The position numbers were made by a program, and so were the translations under genes. Below, one piece after another: positions 26,203 through 34,648 of a stretch of DNA of 64,000 nt. Position 1 is the first letter of the stretch. Each line of letters begins with the position of its first letter. Source of the DNA: MWEI01 sp964600235 (lineage in GTDB: Bacteria > Desulfobacterota > Desulfomonilia > UBA1062); the NCBI GenBank assembly GCA_964600235.1, contig CAZRIV010000006.1:124001-188000 (forward strand), in the 5' to 3' direction. Below the pieces are notes generated by a model. It saw only the letters and a program-made list of their open reading frames with translations. It had not been told where the DNA came from and did no database searches.

Positions 26203-26994
26203 ATGGAAATGGCGAGGAAGAAAGTCATCTATGTAGAGCCTCCCAGGAGAAATACGATCATTCTGTATGGCTCGCTCTTCCTTATCATACTGACCTTCTT
26301 TGTCTGTCTGAGTGCCATCAGTATCCTGGACAATAAACGGATGAAGATGGCCATGGGTTCAATCTCGGGCAGCTTCGGCGTACTGGAAGGGGGGAGAAGC
26401 CCCTTTTCCGACGGCTCCAGGAACACCATGCCTCCCAGGCCGCCCATTGAGAGCGGCAGGATGAACCTGAGGAGCATCCAGAACACACTTGCCGATACGG
26501 GGATTGTCAGCGGCATCAGTGTGACCGGCGGCAAGCTCGGGGCGACCATAACCATCAAGTCACCCATCCTTTTCGAAGGGCAGACCGATGTGTTCAGCAA
26601 GGGCAGCGGCACTGTACTGGCAGCCATAGCCAGGGTCATCTCCCAGGGGGAAAACAGGGTCATCATAACAGGGCATACGGATTCGGTGCCCATGGAGAAA
26701 GAGCCCTATTATTCAAACTGGGGCCTTTCCGCTGCCAGGGCCCTGGCAGTGCTTAAGTATTTCGAGAGCAGGGGCATAAAGGGCAACCGCCTTTCGGTCT
26801 ATGGGATGGGCTCCAACAGGCCCATTGCATCCAACAGTACCGAGGAAGGCAGGAGCATCAACTCTCGCGTGGAGGTCACCATCGTGGGTGAGATCCCCGA
26901 GGACGTCGATCTCAAGGGGCTCAGGGAAGCCAGGGGCGAATGGCTGCGTTCGGTATTCTACAAAGGTTTCAATTTCGAACTGGAAGAGAAGTGA
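26203..26994 (+). CDS. MotB-like stator protein lacking the proton-binding Asp
   Basis: 263 residues: short basic N-terminus, one membrane helix (about 18-40), linker, and C-terminal OmpA-like peptidoglycan-binding domain (VIITGHTDSVPMEKEPYYSN in abbreviated form, then ARALAVLKYFESRG and LSVYGMGSNRPI). The next gene aligns residue by residue over the helix; its Asp25 corresponds to Ser24 here (ILYGSLFLIILTFF), so the H+/Na+-carrying Asp is missing. It may form a heteromeric stator with the downstream MotB or serve only for anchoring. A start at ATG 26209 (MARKK..., like the downstream MARKD...) is an equally good choice. Confidence 0.85.
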   Translation: MEMARKKVIYVEPPRRNTIILYGSLFLIILTFFVCLSAISILDNKRMKMAMGSISGSFGVLEGGRSPFSDGSRNTMPPRPPIESGRMNLRSIQNTLADTGIVSGISVTGGKLGATITIKSPILFEGQTDVFSKGSGTVLAAIARVISQGENRVIITGHTDSVPMEKEPYYSNWGLSAARALAVLKYFESRGIKGNRLSVYGMGSNRPIASNSTEEGRSINSRVEVTIVGEIPEDVDLKGLREARGEWLRSVFYKGFNFELEEK

Positions 26995-27713
26995 TGGCAA
27001 GAAAAGACAGGAATGTAACCTATGTCAGGCTGCCCAACCGTCTCGGCTGGATGATCACCTTTTCAGATCTGGTGACGCTGCTCCTGACGTTTTTTGTCAT
27101 GATCATCGCCATGAGCTCCATGGACAGCAAGCTCTTGAAGGAATCCTTCGGGTTTTTCAGCGCAGTGAGCGGCCCACTGGAATTTCCCCGTGAGCACGAG
27201 GTGAATGTGGCCAAACAGATCGTGAAGACCACGCCCAGCGTCATGGATCTCAATGTCGAGAGCCTGAAGAGAAACCTCATGATCTCGCTGAAGAAGCAGA
27301 ATGTGCTGAACATACCGGGAGAAGGCCTGGATACGGGTGAGGTGAAGGAAACCAGCAGGGGATTCGCCATCCAGGTTTCTGACGGCGCCCTGTTCGAGGC
27401 GGGGTCCAAAGAGGTGAAGAAGGATGCCGAGCCGGTGCTCAAGGGGATCGCACAGGCCATCAAGGGTATCGATGTCATGGTGGCCATTGAGGGGCATACG
27501 GACAGTATAGGCGCTGAGCAGTCGAACTGGAGGCTCTCTCTGCAGAGGGCCATAAGCATAGCCGACTTCTTCGTATATAACCAGCAGATGAGCCCTGAGA
27601 AGCTTTGCGTCGCAGGGTACGGCTCCATGAGGCCTGTAGCCACCAATGACACCGAGGGGGGAAGGGCCAGAAACAGGCGGGTGGAGATCATTCTTTTGAA
27701 AGACCGCTTATAG
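26994..27713 (+). CDS. motB: Flagellar motor stator protein MotB
   Basis: 239 residues. Helix GWMITFSDLVTLLLTFFVM carries the conserved Asp25 in the expected S-D-L position, so this is the proton-conducting MotB. The OmpA-like domain has VAIEGHTDSIGAEQSNWRLS then LQRAISIADFF and YGSMRPVATNDT. The ATG overlaps the TGA of the preceding gene by one base (TGATG), implying translational coupling of the two MotB-type proteins. It is followed 10 bases later by fliL. Confidence 0.93.
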   Translation: MARKDRNVTYVRLPNRLGWMITFSDLVTLLLTFFVMIIAMSSMDSKLLKESFGFFSAVSGPLEFPREHEVNVAKQIVKTTPSVMDLNVESLKRNLMISLKKQNVLNIPGEGLDTGEVKETSRGFAIQVSDGALFEAGSKEVKKDAEPVLKGIAQAIKGIDVMVAIEGHTDSIGAEQSNWRLSLQRAISIADFFVYNQQMSPEKLCVAGYGSMRPVATNDTEGGRARNRRVEIILLKDRL

Positions 27714-27723
27714 GAGGACTTAC

Positions 27724-28260
27724 ATGGCTGAAGTGGAAAAGGAAGAGAAAAAAGAGCAGGCACCGGCTGAGAAAAAGAAACCGCCCATGATGCTCATCAT
27801 AATCGTGGTGGCCGTGGTGCTTGTCCTCGGCAGCGCCGCAGCCGGATATTTCCTGTTTGTCGGGCCGAAGACAAAGGCATCGGTCAAGGAAGATCACGGC
27901 AGTGAAGTCAAAAAGGAGCAGGTCAGGGAAAAAGGATCCAGCCAAGGGGAACACTCATCGGGAAATCTGAAGCTGCTTGACCCCTTTATCGTCAATCTTG
28001 CCGACGCCGAGGGCCAGAGATACCTCAAGGCCGTCATACAGCTGGAGGTGGACAGACCGGAAGGCGAAGGCGAGATCCAGGGAAAGCTTCCCCAGATCAG
28101 GGATGAGATCCTCATGATCCTGTCCAACAAGACCTTTGAAGATGTATCCACGACGGCAGGAAAGAAGATGGTCAAGCGGGAGATTGCCTCTGCAGTGAAC
28201 AGGTATATCACCTCGGGCCAGGTTACGCAGGTATATTTCACCGAATTCGTAGTCCAGTGA
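27724..28260 (+). CDS. fliL: Flagellar basal body-associated protein FliL
   Basis: 178 residues, Lys/Glu-rich cytoplasmic start, one membrane helix (MMLIIIVVAVVLVLGSAAAG), and a periplasmic FliL domain with LLDPFIVNLADAEGQRYLK and RDEILMILSNKTFEDVST. FliL encircles the stator and stabilises it. AGGAGG-like sequence precedes the ATG. Position between motB and fliM agrees with the function. Confidence 0.93.
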   Translation: MAEVEKEEKKEQAPAEKKKPPMMLIIIVVAVVLVLGSAAAGYFLFVGPKTKASVKEDHGSEVKKEQVREKGSSQGEHSSGNLKLLDPFIVNLADAEGQRYLKAVIQLEVDRPEGEGEIQGKLPQIRDEILMILSNKTFEDVSTTAGKKMVKREIASAVNRYITSGQVTQVYFTEFVVQ

Positions 28261-28269
28261 GGGAGCACC

Positions 28270-29259
28270 ATGGGACAGATCCTGAGCCAGGAAGAGGTTG
28301 ATGCCCTATTAAAAGGGGTCGTTGGCGGAGATATCGCCACGGAGACGGATATTCCCTCCGTGGAGACCGGCCAGTTCGAGCGCTTTGACTTTGCAGCGCA
28401 GGATAAGGTCGTCAGAGGTCGGATGCCTTCGCTGGATGCGATCCACGACCGGTTTGCCCGTTTCTTCCGGAACACGCTTTCGAGCATGCTCAGGAAGATG
28501 GTGGACATCACGCCCGTTTCGCTCGACACCATCAAGTTCGGCAACTTCATGCGGTCGCTGCCCGTGCCGTCGAGCATCCATATCATCCGGGTGGAGCCGC
28601 TCAGGGGCAATGCCCTGGTGATCGTAGAGGCAAAGCTGGTCTTCGGCCTGATCGACAGCTTCTTCGGCGGCAGGGGAGCAGGGACCATGAAGGTGGAGGG
28701 ACGCGAGTTTACCGCCATCGAGCAGCGCATGCTCATCAAGGTGGTGCACTCGGCCATCAAGGAACTGGCGAGCTCATGGCAGCCGGTCTACGAGCTCGAA
28801 ATGAACTATGTCCGTTCCGAGATGAACCCCCAGTTCGCAGGGATCATCCCCAACGATGACGTCATCGTGGTCGCCCAGTTCGAGGTGGAAATGGACGAGA
28901 TGACGGGCAATGTCATGGTCTGCCTGCCCTACATGCTCATCGAGCCCATACGTGACAGGCTCTATGCCACGTTCCATTCCGAAGAGAAGATGAGCGTGGA
29001 CAGGGCATGGGTGAGCAGGCTCAAGGTGGAACTCCTGGGGGTATATGTGGATGTGGATGTCGAGCTGGGCAGGGCGCAGATCTCGCCGAGGGATCTCGCA
29101 TCGCTGAAGCCGGGCAATGTCGTTGTGCTGGACAAGGATATAAACGAACCGCTGATGGTGAAGGTGCAGAACCTGCCGAAGTTCTATGCCAAGCCCGGCA
29201 GGATAAAGGACAATCTCGCAATAGATGTCGTGAGTTCGATCGACAGGAAGCTCTTCTAA
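28270..29259 (+). CDS. fliM: Flagellar motor switch protein FliM
   Basis: 329 residues. The N-terminal ILSQEEVDALLKG is the CheY-P binding peptide. The middle domain includes LDAIHDRFARFFRNTLSS and the GGXG-type RGNALVIVEAKLVFGLIDSFFGG region; the C-terminal SPOA domain ends with VQNLPKFYAKPGRIKDNLAI. All three FliM parts are complete. FliM forms the rotor C-ring with FliG and FliN and takes the chemotactic signal from CheY-P. 10 bases separate it from fliL and from fliN. Confidence 0.95.
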   Translation: MGQILSQEEVDALLKGVVGGDIATETDIPSVETGQFERFDFAAQDKVVRGRMPSLDAIHDRFARFFRNTLSSMLRKMVDITPVSLDTIKFGNFMRSLPVPSSIHIIRVEPLRGNALVIVEAKLVFGLIDSFFGGRGAGTMKVEGREFTAIEQRMLIKVVHSAIKELASSWQPVYELEMNYVRSEMNPQFAGIIPNDDVIVVAQFEVEMDEMTGNVMVCLPYMLIEPIRDRLYATFHSEEKMSVDRAWVSRLKVELLGVYVDVDVELGRAQISPRDLASLKPGNVVVLDKDINEPLMVKVQNLPKFYAKPGRIKDNLAIDVVSSIDRKLF

Positions 29260-29269
29260 GGAGGGGGCG

Positions 29270-29761
29270 ATGGCCGCAGATGAAAAAGATGGTGGAGTTC
29301 TCAACCAAGACGATATCGATAAGCTCATGGGTGGGGGCACGGAGGAGAAGAAGGACAAGGACCTCGATCAGGACAAGCTCGCCGAGGACTGGGCTGCTGC
29401 CCTTGAATCGGGCGACGAGATCGAGGAAGGCAAGCCCTTTGACAAGGGTGCCAAGAAGGTGAATTTCACCGAACTCGAAGAAGGAAGGCCTGCCGGACCG
29501 GCAAAGGAGTTCGACTTCATCCTCGATATACCCCTGGAGGTCACCGTGGAGATGGGCAGGACGAGGATGCTCATCAACGACCTCCTGCAGATCGGCCAGG
29601 GATCAGTCATCGAGTTAAACAGGATGGCGGGCGAACCCCTGGACATCCTGATAAACAACAAGCTCATCGCAAGAGGCGAGGTGGTGGTGGTGAGCGAGAA
29701 GTTCGGCATCAGGATAACGGATATCGTGAGCCCCCTCGAGCGGGTCAAGAGGCTGGCATGA
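29270..29761 (+). CDS. fliN: Flagellar motor switch protein FliN with CheY-binding-type N-terminus
   Basis: 163 residues. The C-terminal SPOA domain (about 82-160) has DIPLEVTVEMGRTRMLINDL then GQGSVIELNRMAGEPLDILI and FGIRITDIVSPLERVKRL, diagnostic of FliN. The N-terminus GVLNQDDIDKLMGGG resembles the FliM CheY-P peptide, as in FliY-like proteins, although the CheC phosphatase domain of true FliY is absent. It forms the base of the C-ring. Its stop overlaps the fliO start by 4 bases. Confidence 0.93.
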   Translation: MAADEKDGGVLNQDDIDKLMGGGTEEKKDKDLDQDKLAEDWAAALESGDEIEEGKPFDKGAKKVNFTELEEGRPAGPAKEFDFILDIPLEVTVEMGRTRMLINDLLQIGQGSVIELNRMAGEPLDILINNKLIARGEVVVVSEKFGIRITDIVSPLERVKRLA

Positions 29762-30135
29762 AATCATTGACGGCGGCGTTCACGGTACTGCTTGTCCTTG
29801 TTTCGCTGACGCTCCATGCGGCGGAAACCGGCATGGCCTCCACGGGTTTGAGGACAGTGTCGTCGCTCGTGCTCATCATTGCCCTGATGTTCGTGCTCGC
29901 ATGGGCCTTGAAACGCTACGGGCCCATGGCGAAGGCGAAAAAATCCTTCGGGCTGGACATACTCGGACAGGTGAGCCTTGGGGCACGCGTGAACCTGGCT
30001 CTCATCCGGGTGGGCAGGTCGGTCCTGCTCGTCGGGGTCACGGCAAATCAGGTGAGCCTGCTCAAGGACATGGAGGAAGGTGCCTTCGAGAAGTCTCTTT
30101 CCCAGGCCCAACAGGAAACGGGAGCGCCCCAATGA
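29758..30135 (+). CDS. fliO: Flagellar export protein FliO
   Basis: 125 residues with a signal-like start and one membrane helix (VSSLVLIIALMFVLAWALKR), followed by a small beta-type cytoplasmic domain (DILGQVSLGARVNLALIRVG). FliO assists assembly of the FliPQR export gate and is always poorly conserved; position between fliN and fliP is the decisive evidence. ATG overlaps the fliN stop and its TGA overlaps the fliP start, both as ATGA-type couplings. Confidence 0.85.
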   Translation: MKSLTAAFTVLLVLVSLTLHAAETGMASTGLRTVSSLVLIIALMFVLAWALKRYGPMAKAKKSFGLDILGQVSLGARVNLALIRVGRSVLLVGVTANQVSLLKDMEEGAFEKSLSQAQQETGAPQ

Positions 30136-30890
30136 AACCTGCACGAATCGCCCTGGTTGCCCTAATAGCTGTTTTGACCATACCTGTAATCCTGTCTGCA
30201 GCCGACGGTGTAACCATTCCGAGCCTGAATCTCGGGGTCAAGCAGACATCCAACCCCGAAGAGGTGGTCGGCGCCATACAGATCCTGTTCATCCTCACGA
30301 TCCTTGCCTTGGCCCCTTCGATCATGATCATGGTGACGGCATTCACCCGTATCGTCGTGGTTCTCGGGTTTCTCAGACAGGCACTGGGAACCCAGCAGAT
30401 GCCTCCCATGCAGGTTCTGACCGCCCTAGCCATTTTTTTGACGTTCTTTATCATGTCCCCGACCCTTGATAAGGTGAACGAGCTTGCTCTCGGGCCATAC
30501 AAGAACGGGAACATTACCTTTGCCCAGGCCATAAAAAATGCAGAAGGGCCGTTTCGTGAATTCATGTTCAAGCAGACCAGGCAGGACGATCTGGCGCTCT
30601 TCGTGAGCCTCATCACCAAAGACAAACCGAAAAACAGGGAAGACGTGCCTACCAGGGCGCTCATCCCCGCATTCATGATCTCCGAGCTCAAGACCTCCTT
30701 CCAGATAGGGTTCATCCTCTTCATACCGTTTCTCATCATCGATATGGTGGTCTCATCCATACTGCTGTCCATGGGCATGATGATGCTGCCGCCGGTCATG
30801 ATCTCCCTGCCGTTCAAGATCATGCTGTTCGTGCTCGTGGACGGGTGGAACCTGCTTGTGGGATCGCTCATCAGGGGGTTTGCAGGATGA
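30132..30890 (+). CDS. fliP: Flagellar export gate protein FliP
   Basis: 252 residues. A signal peptide ends near AAD (residue 25), then FliP core: IQILFILTILALAPSIMIMV, TAFTRIVVVLGFLRQALGTQ, MPPMQVLTALAIFLTFFIM, and later RALIPAFMISELKTSFQIGF with PVMISLPFKIMLFVLVDGW. The starting ATG overlaps the fliO stop by 4 bases; upstream in-frame ATGs lie inside fliO and are not used. FliP is a pentamer at the core of the flagellar type III export gate. Confidence 0.95.
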   Translation: MKPARIALVALIAVLTIPVILSAADGVTIPSLNLGVKQTSNPEEVVGAIQILFILTILALAPSIMIMVTAFTRIVVVLGFLRQALGTQQMPPMQVLTALAIFLTFFIMSPTLDKVNELALGPYKNGNITFAQAIKNAEGPFREFMFKQTRQDDLALFVSLITKDKPKNREDVPTRALIPAFMISELKTSFQIGFILFIPFLIIDMVVSSILLSMGMMMLPPVMISLPFKIMLFVLVDGWNLLVGSLIRGFAG

Positions 30891-31156
30891 CGCCCGAAAC
30901 CGTCACAACCATCATGGCAGAGGCCGTGAAGATAACGCTGCTGGTTTCCGCGCCCATGCTGATGATAGGACTGCTGGTGGGACTTGCCATAAGCGTGTTT
31001 TCGGCGGTCACCCAGATCCAGGAGATGACGCTCACCTTCGTGCCCAAGATCGTGGCCGTGTTCATCTCTCTGCTCGTGGCGCTCCCCTGGATCATCGAAA
31101 AGCTGACGACGTACACCGTCAACCTCTTCAACTCCATCCCTACGCTCATACGATGA
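30887..31156 (+). CDS. fliQ: Flagellar export gate protein FliQ
   Basis: 89 residues, the usual size, with two membrane helices: ALKITLLVSAPMLMIGLLVG-like segment, then VFSAVTQIQEMTLTFVPKIV, the FliQ signature. ATG overlaps the fliP stop by 4 bases. Part of the FliPQR gate. Confidence 0.95.
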   Translation: MTPETVTTIMAEAVKITLLVSAPMLMIGLLVGLAISVFSAVTQIQEMTLTFVPKIVAVFISLLVALPWIIEKLTTYTVNLFNSIPTLIR

Positions 31157-31935
31157 ACGAGCTTTTCAAACTCGCCTGGAGCGACTTTCTCTCCCTGTTC
31201 TTCATCTTCATCCGCATCGGCACCATCTTCGCCATCGTGCCTTTTTTCAGCGCAGAGATCATCCCCAGAAGGGTCACCACGACCATTGCATTCTTCCTGA
31301 GCCTGGTGCTCATGCCGATTGTGCCGCCGGTGCAGATCAGGCCGGAGCAGTTGAACATAGTGGTGTTCATGGGCATCGTACTGCAGCAGGTGCTCATCGG
31401 TGTCGCACTCGGCCTTGCGGTTGACGTCATCTATTCGGGCATCCAGATAGCGGGCGAGCTCATCGGGTTCCAGATGGGGTTTGCCATTGCCAATGTGGTG
31501 GACCCCATGAGCGGCATCTCGGCCCCCATCATATCGAATGTCCTCTACATAACCGCGTTCCTGCTGTTTTTCACCATGGGAGGCCACCACATGCTCATCA
31601 AGGGCCTGGTGGACAGTTTCGCCATCATCCCCCTGGGCGAGGCCGGGGTTCATCGTGAATTCATGATGTCCGTAGTCACCTATGCATCCCAGATGTTCGT
31701 CATCGGGGTCAAGGTGGCCGCACCGGTAGTGGGCGTCCTCCTGCTCATCAACATCGCCTTTGCCGTCATTGCACGGGCACTGCCCCAGATGAACGTATTC
31801 ATCATGGCATTCCCGGTCACCATCGCTGTGGGTCTCATCTTCACCGCTCTGGTCATCAAGATGATGCCCATGTTCATGGAAGGCTCAATGCAGAGGGCCT
31901 GGACGTTTTTCAAGGGTGTCATGGCGCTGTATTAG
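31153..31935 (+). CDS. fliR: Flagellar export gate protein FliR
   Basis: 260 residues with about six hydrophobic segments. IFIRIGTIFAIVPFFSAEII, the GIVLQQVLIGVALGLAVDVI region, and AGELIGFQMGFAIANVVDPM are typical FliR. Starts with ATG overlapping the fliQ stop. FliR completes the export gate. The usual next gene, flhB, is not present; the block ends here and a minus-strand gene follows. Confidence 0.95.
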   Translation: MNELFKLAWSDFLSLFFIFIRIGTIFAIVPFFSAEIIPRRVTTTIAFFLSLVLMPIVPPVQIRPEQLNIVVFMGIVLQQVLIGVALGLAVDVIYSGIQIAGELIGFQMGFAIANVVDPMSGISAPIISNVLYITAFLLFFTMGGHHMLIKGLVDSFAIIPLGEAGVHREFMMSVVTYASQMFVIGVKVAAPVVGVLLLINIAFAVIARALPQMNVFIMAFPVTIAVGLIFTALVIKMMPMFMEGSMQRAWTFFKGVMALY

Positions 31936-32133
31936 CAAAGCCCCCTGCACAACTCCATCCCCATCGTTTGTTCGGGTTAGGCTTTTTGATCCGGCTAAAT
32001 CGCTCTTTAAGAAGTCATGCAAGGGTCTTTTGGAAGGATTACAACTCCCTACCATGCGTGTCCTGAAGCCAACACCTCAGGTGGGGGTAGGCAAGATGTC
32101 AGGCATGCATTCAAGTGGTGAGCCAAAATGTCC

Positions 32134-34350
32134 CTAATGATTTTTCATCAACTCATTCCCGAATGCCGTATTTCTGAAATTCCTGAGGTCAGGGTCATTC
32201 CTGATCAGATCCCAGTCGTGGAATCCCTTTTCAAGGGACTGTTTAAGCCATCTGATGGATTCATCGACCATGTTCTGTTTAGAATAAAGACATGCAATAT
32301 TATAATATATATCGGGATTGTCAGGTTGAAGTTGTTGTATCTTTAGCAGAAAACCAAGCGCCTTGGAATATTCTTCCCGCTCGGAATAAACAAATACAAG
32401 TCCATACATCGCTCGTGTGGATCCTGGTTGGATCGACAGTGCCTTCTGATATTCCTCAATGCTGTCATCATATGCACCCTGCTGTCGAAAAAGATCCCCG
32501 AGTCTGTTATGCAGTTCCGGATTTCCCGGTTCTGACCTTATGTTATCTTTGATTTTCAGTACGAACGCTTCACTATTCCTCTTCGCAGTCTTGGCCTTAT
32601 TGAGATATACCTGTGCCTCAGCAAAGTCTGGTTTCAATCTTATGGCTTCGTTATAATATTCTATCGCCTTCGAGAAATTGCCTTTCTGGCTATATGCATG
32701 ACCGAGATTATAATACACCCCCGGCAGATGTGAGTTTTTATTCAACGTTTCGATGTAATAATGAATTGCCTCATCATAATTGCCCATAGCCATCATGACA
32801 TTTCCTAACCTATTGGATGCATTTTCATTTTTTGGGTTAATTCTTATGCATTCACGGAACTGTTCGACCGCATCTCTGTTGTGCCCACCCTCAGCCAGTA
32901 CAAGACCAAGGCCATAGTGAGGTTTCTCATAATCAGGAGCGATTCTGATGGCCTCAGTGTAATAACTGACGGCCGATTGGAAATCGCCCTTTTCATAAAG
33001 GGCTTGCCCAAGGTTGTTATAAGCGATGGCAAGGGCATAATTGTCTGAGTTCATAGAGGTCTTTTTGGTCATCGCAATCACATGGTTAAAGAGGGTGATG
33101 CTGTCCTTCCAGTATCCCACCTGGACCCACGTGAGTGCTGTAAGTACGAGAATAAGTGTGGATGTCCCCAATGCCATGATTATGCGATGGTTCTTCCATT
33201 TGATGAGTAGATCGGGGATGCCCCAGGATAGAGCTATGAATATTCCTATGTACGTAAGGTATGCATATCGATCTGCCATTTCAGGCCACGTGCCTGCCTG
33301 AAAAATACCAAGGAATGGAACCAGACCTCCAAGAAACCATAACCATCCTACGAGGTAATATGGGTACCTGACGATGAGCCTGAAGACAAGCAGGGTTAAC
33401 GATACAAGTACAAGACCTGCAGTGATTACATGCCACCACGGGATCATGCTGGGGTATGGATAGTTGACGAACAAGTCATGTGGCCAGAACAATTTTCCCA
33501 GATATTTCACATAGGAGACAATCGCGTTTGAACATCGCAGGCTTAAGGGTCTGAACCCGGAGCCGTATAAGCCCATCCGATTTTCAGCACTGATGAGATT
33601 AACGGTTAATGACATGCATGACAGCATCAGGAGTGGGATCTTCTCCATAATGAGACGAGACAATGGTATGCCCGAGATATCAATCCCCCACCACCTCTTG
33701 TTGACGCCGCCTTTCTTCACCTGTATCCTCTTGAGCGGCCAGAGATCAAGCAGGAGCAGAATGAATGGCAGTGTCATGATGGCAGGCTTAGAGAGCAACC
33801 CAAGCGCGAATGACAACAATACAAGAAAATATCTCCTTAAATTGGGGCGCTCGGTATAGAGGTTGTATGTCAACAATGTCATCATAAAGAAAAGGCCGCT
33901 CAGAACATTGTTCAGTTCTGCAACCCATGCAACAGACTCCACGTTCATGGGGTGGAGAGCGAACAATAGCCCCACTGTTGCACTCTTCCAGAATTCACCT
34001 GTCATTTTTTTCAACAAGGTAAAGAGGAGCAGGCAGTTTATGATATGCAGGACAAGACTCATGCCGTGAAAAGCATGAGGGTTCAGCCCACAGATGCTGT
34101 TGCAGAGAGTGTAGGTAAGAAATGTCAGTGGTGAACATTGCGATTCCAAGCTGAAAGCCCAGATGAGATTCTCCCAGGTCAGTCCTCGAAGAACATGCTC
34201 GTTTTTTGTTAATTGCAGCGGGTCGTCGAAATTAACAAAATCGTGACCAATGGTCTGGTAGTAGGCAAGTGTAGTTAATAATATGATGAGAAGATAGAAA
34301 AGGGGAACCTTATACCTAAGAAAAACCTTACGCAGTTCATTCCATTTCAT
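32134..34350 (-). CDS. TPR-containing polytopic membrane protein (TMTC/PMT-like)
   Basis: 738 residues. The N-terminal 400 residues hold about ten membrane helices with features of C-type glycosyltransferases: an early acidic pair (NFDDP after helix 1) and LFALHPMNVESVAWVAE. The C-terminal 330 residues hold about seven TPR units (NNLGQALYEKGDFQSAVSYY, YYNLGHAYSQKGNFSKAIEY and others). Proteins with this layout are thought to transfer sugars to exported proteins, but the activity is largely unproven in bacteria. The base composition looks more AT-rich than the flagellar genes beside it, suggesting separate acquisition. No operon partner; about 300 empty bases lie upstream. Confidence 0.75.
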   Translation of the reverse strand: MKWNELRKVFLRYKVPLFYLLIILLTTLAYYQTIGHDFVNFDDPLQLTKNEHVLRGLTWENLIWAFSLESQCSPLTFLTYTLCNSICGLNPHAFHGMSLVLHIINCLLLFTLLKKMTGEFWKSATVGLLFALHPMNVESVAWVAELNNVLSGLFFMMTLLTYNLYTERPNLRRYFLVLLSFALGLLSKPAIMTLPFILLLLDLWPLKRIQVKKGGVNKRWWGIDISGIPLSRLIMEKIPLLMLSCMSLTVNLISAENRMGLYGSGFRPLSLRCSNAIVSYVKYLGKLFWPHDLFVNYPYPSMIPWWHVITAGLVLVSLTLLVFRLIVRYPYYLVGWLWFLGGLVPFLGIFQAGTWPEMADRYAYLTYIGIFIALSWGIPDLLIKWKNHRIIMALGTSTLILVLTALTWVQVGYWKDSITLFNHVIAMTKKTSMNSDNYALAIAYNNLGQALYEKGDFQSAVSYYTEAIRIAPDYEKPHYGLGLVLAEGGHNRDAVEQFRECIRINPKNENASNRLGNVMMAMGNYDEAIHYYIETLNKNSHLPGVYYNLGHAYSQKGNFSKAIEYYNEAIRLKPDFAEAQVYLNKAKTAKRNSEAFVLKIKDNIRSEPGNPELHNRLGDLFRQQGAYDDSIEEYQKALSIQPGSTRAMYGLVFVYSEREEYSKALGFLLKIQQLQPDNPDIYYNIACLYSKQNMVDESIRWLKQSLEKGFHDWDLIRNDPDLRNFRNTAFGNELMKNH

Positions 34351-34648
34351 GTTATTTCAATCCAGACCTCAATTGTTGGGGTATTGTGCATATTCTTATC
34401 ACTACTTACCTATGTTGGCAATGATATGATTACGAGTAATCCCCCGGATTTCTTTGGAATCATCTTGGGGAAAAAATCTTAAAATCCAATGTTCCCGTCG
34501 CTGTAACCGGAGATCAAGCATCGACAATGATCCGCCACTCTCACCAAGACTTGATCAACTCACATACGTAGATCTGTTCTCAAGACCATCAGTCTCTATG
34601 AAGAGACTCGGAAAATCAGCATGATTAACTGATTTCACCCGAACTGGA

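Noticed and set aside
29901..30131. Upstream extension of fliP
   Set aside because: Covers fliO in another frame; ATG 30132 with the ATGA overlap and signal peptide is the real start.
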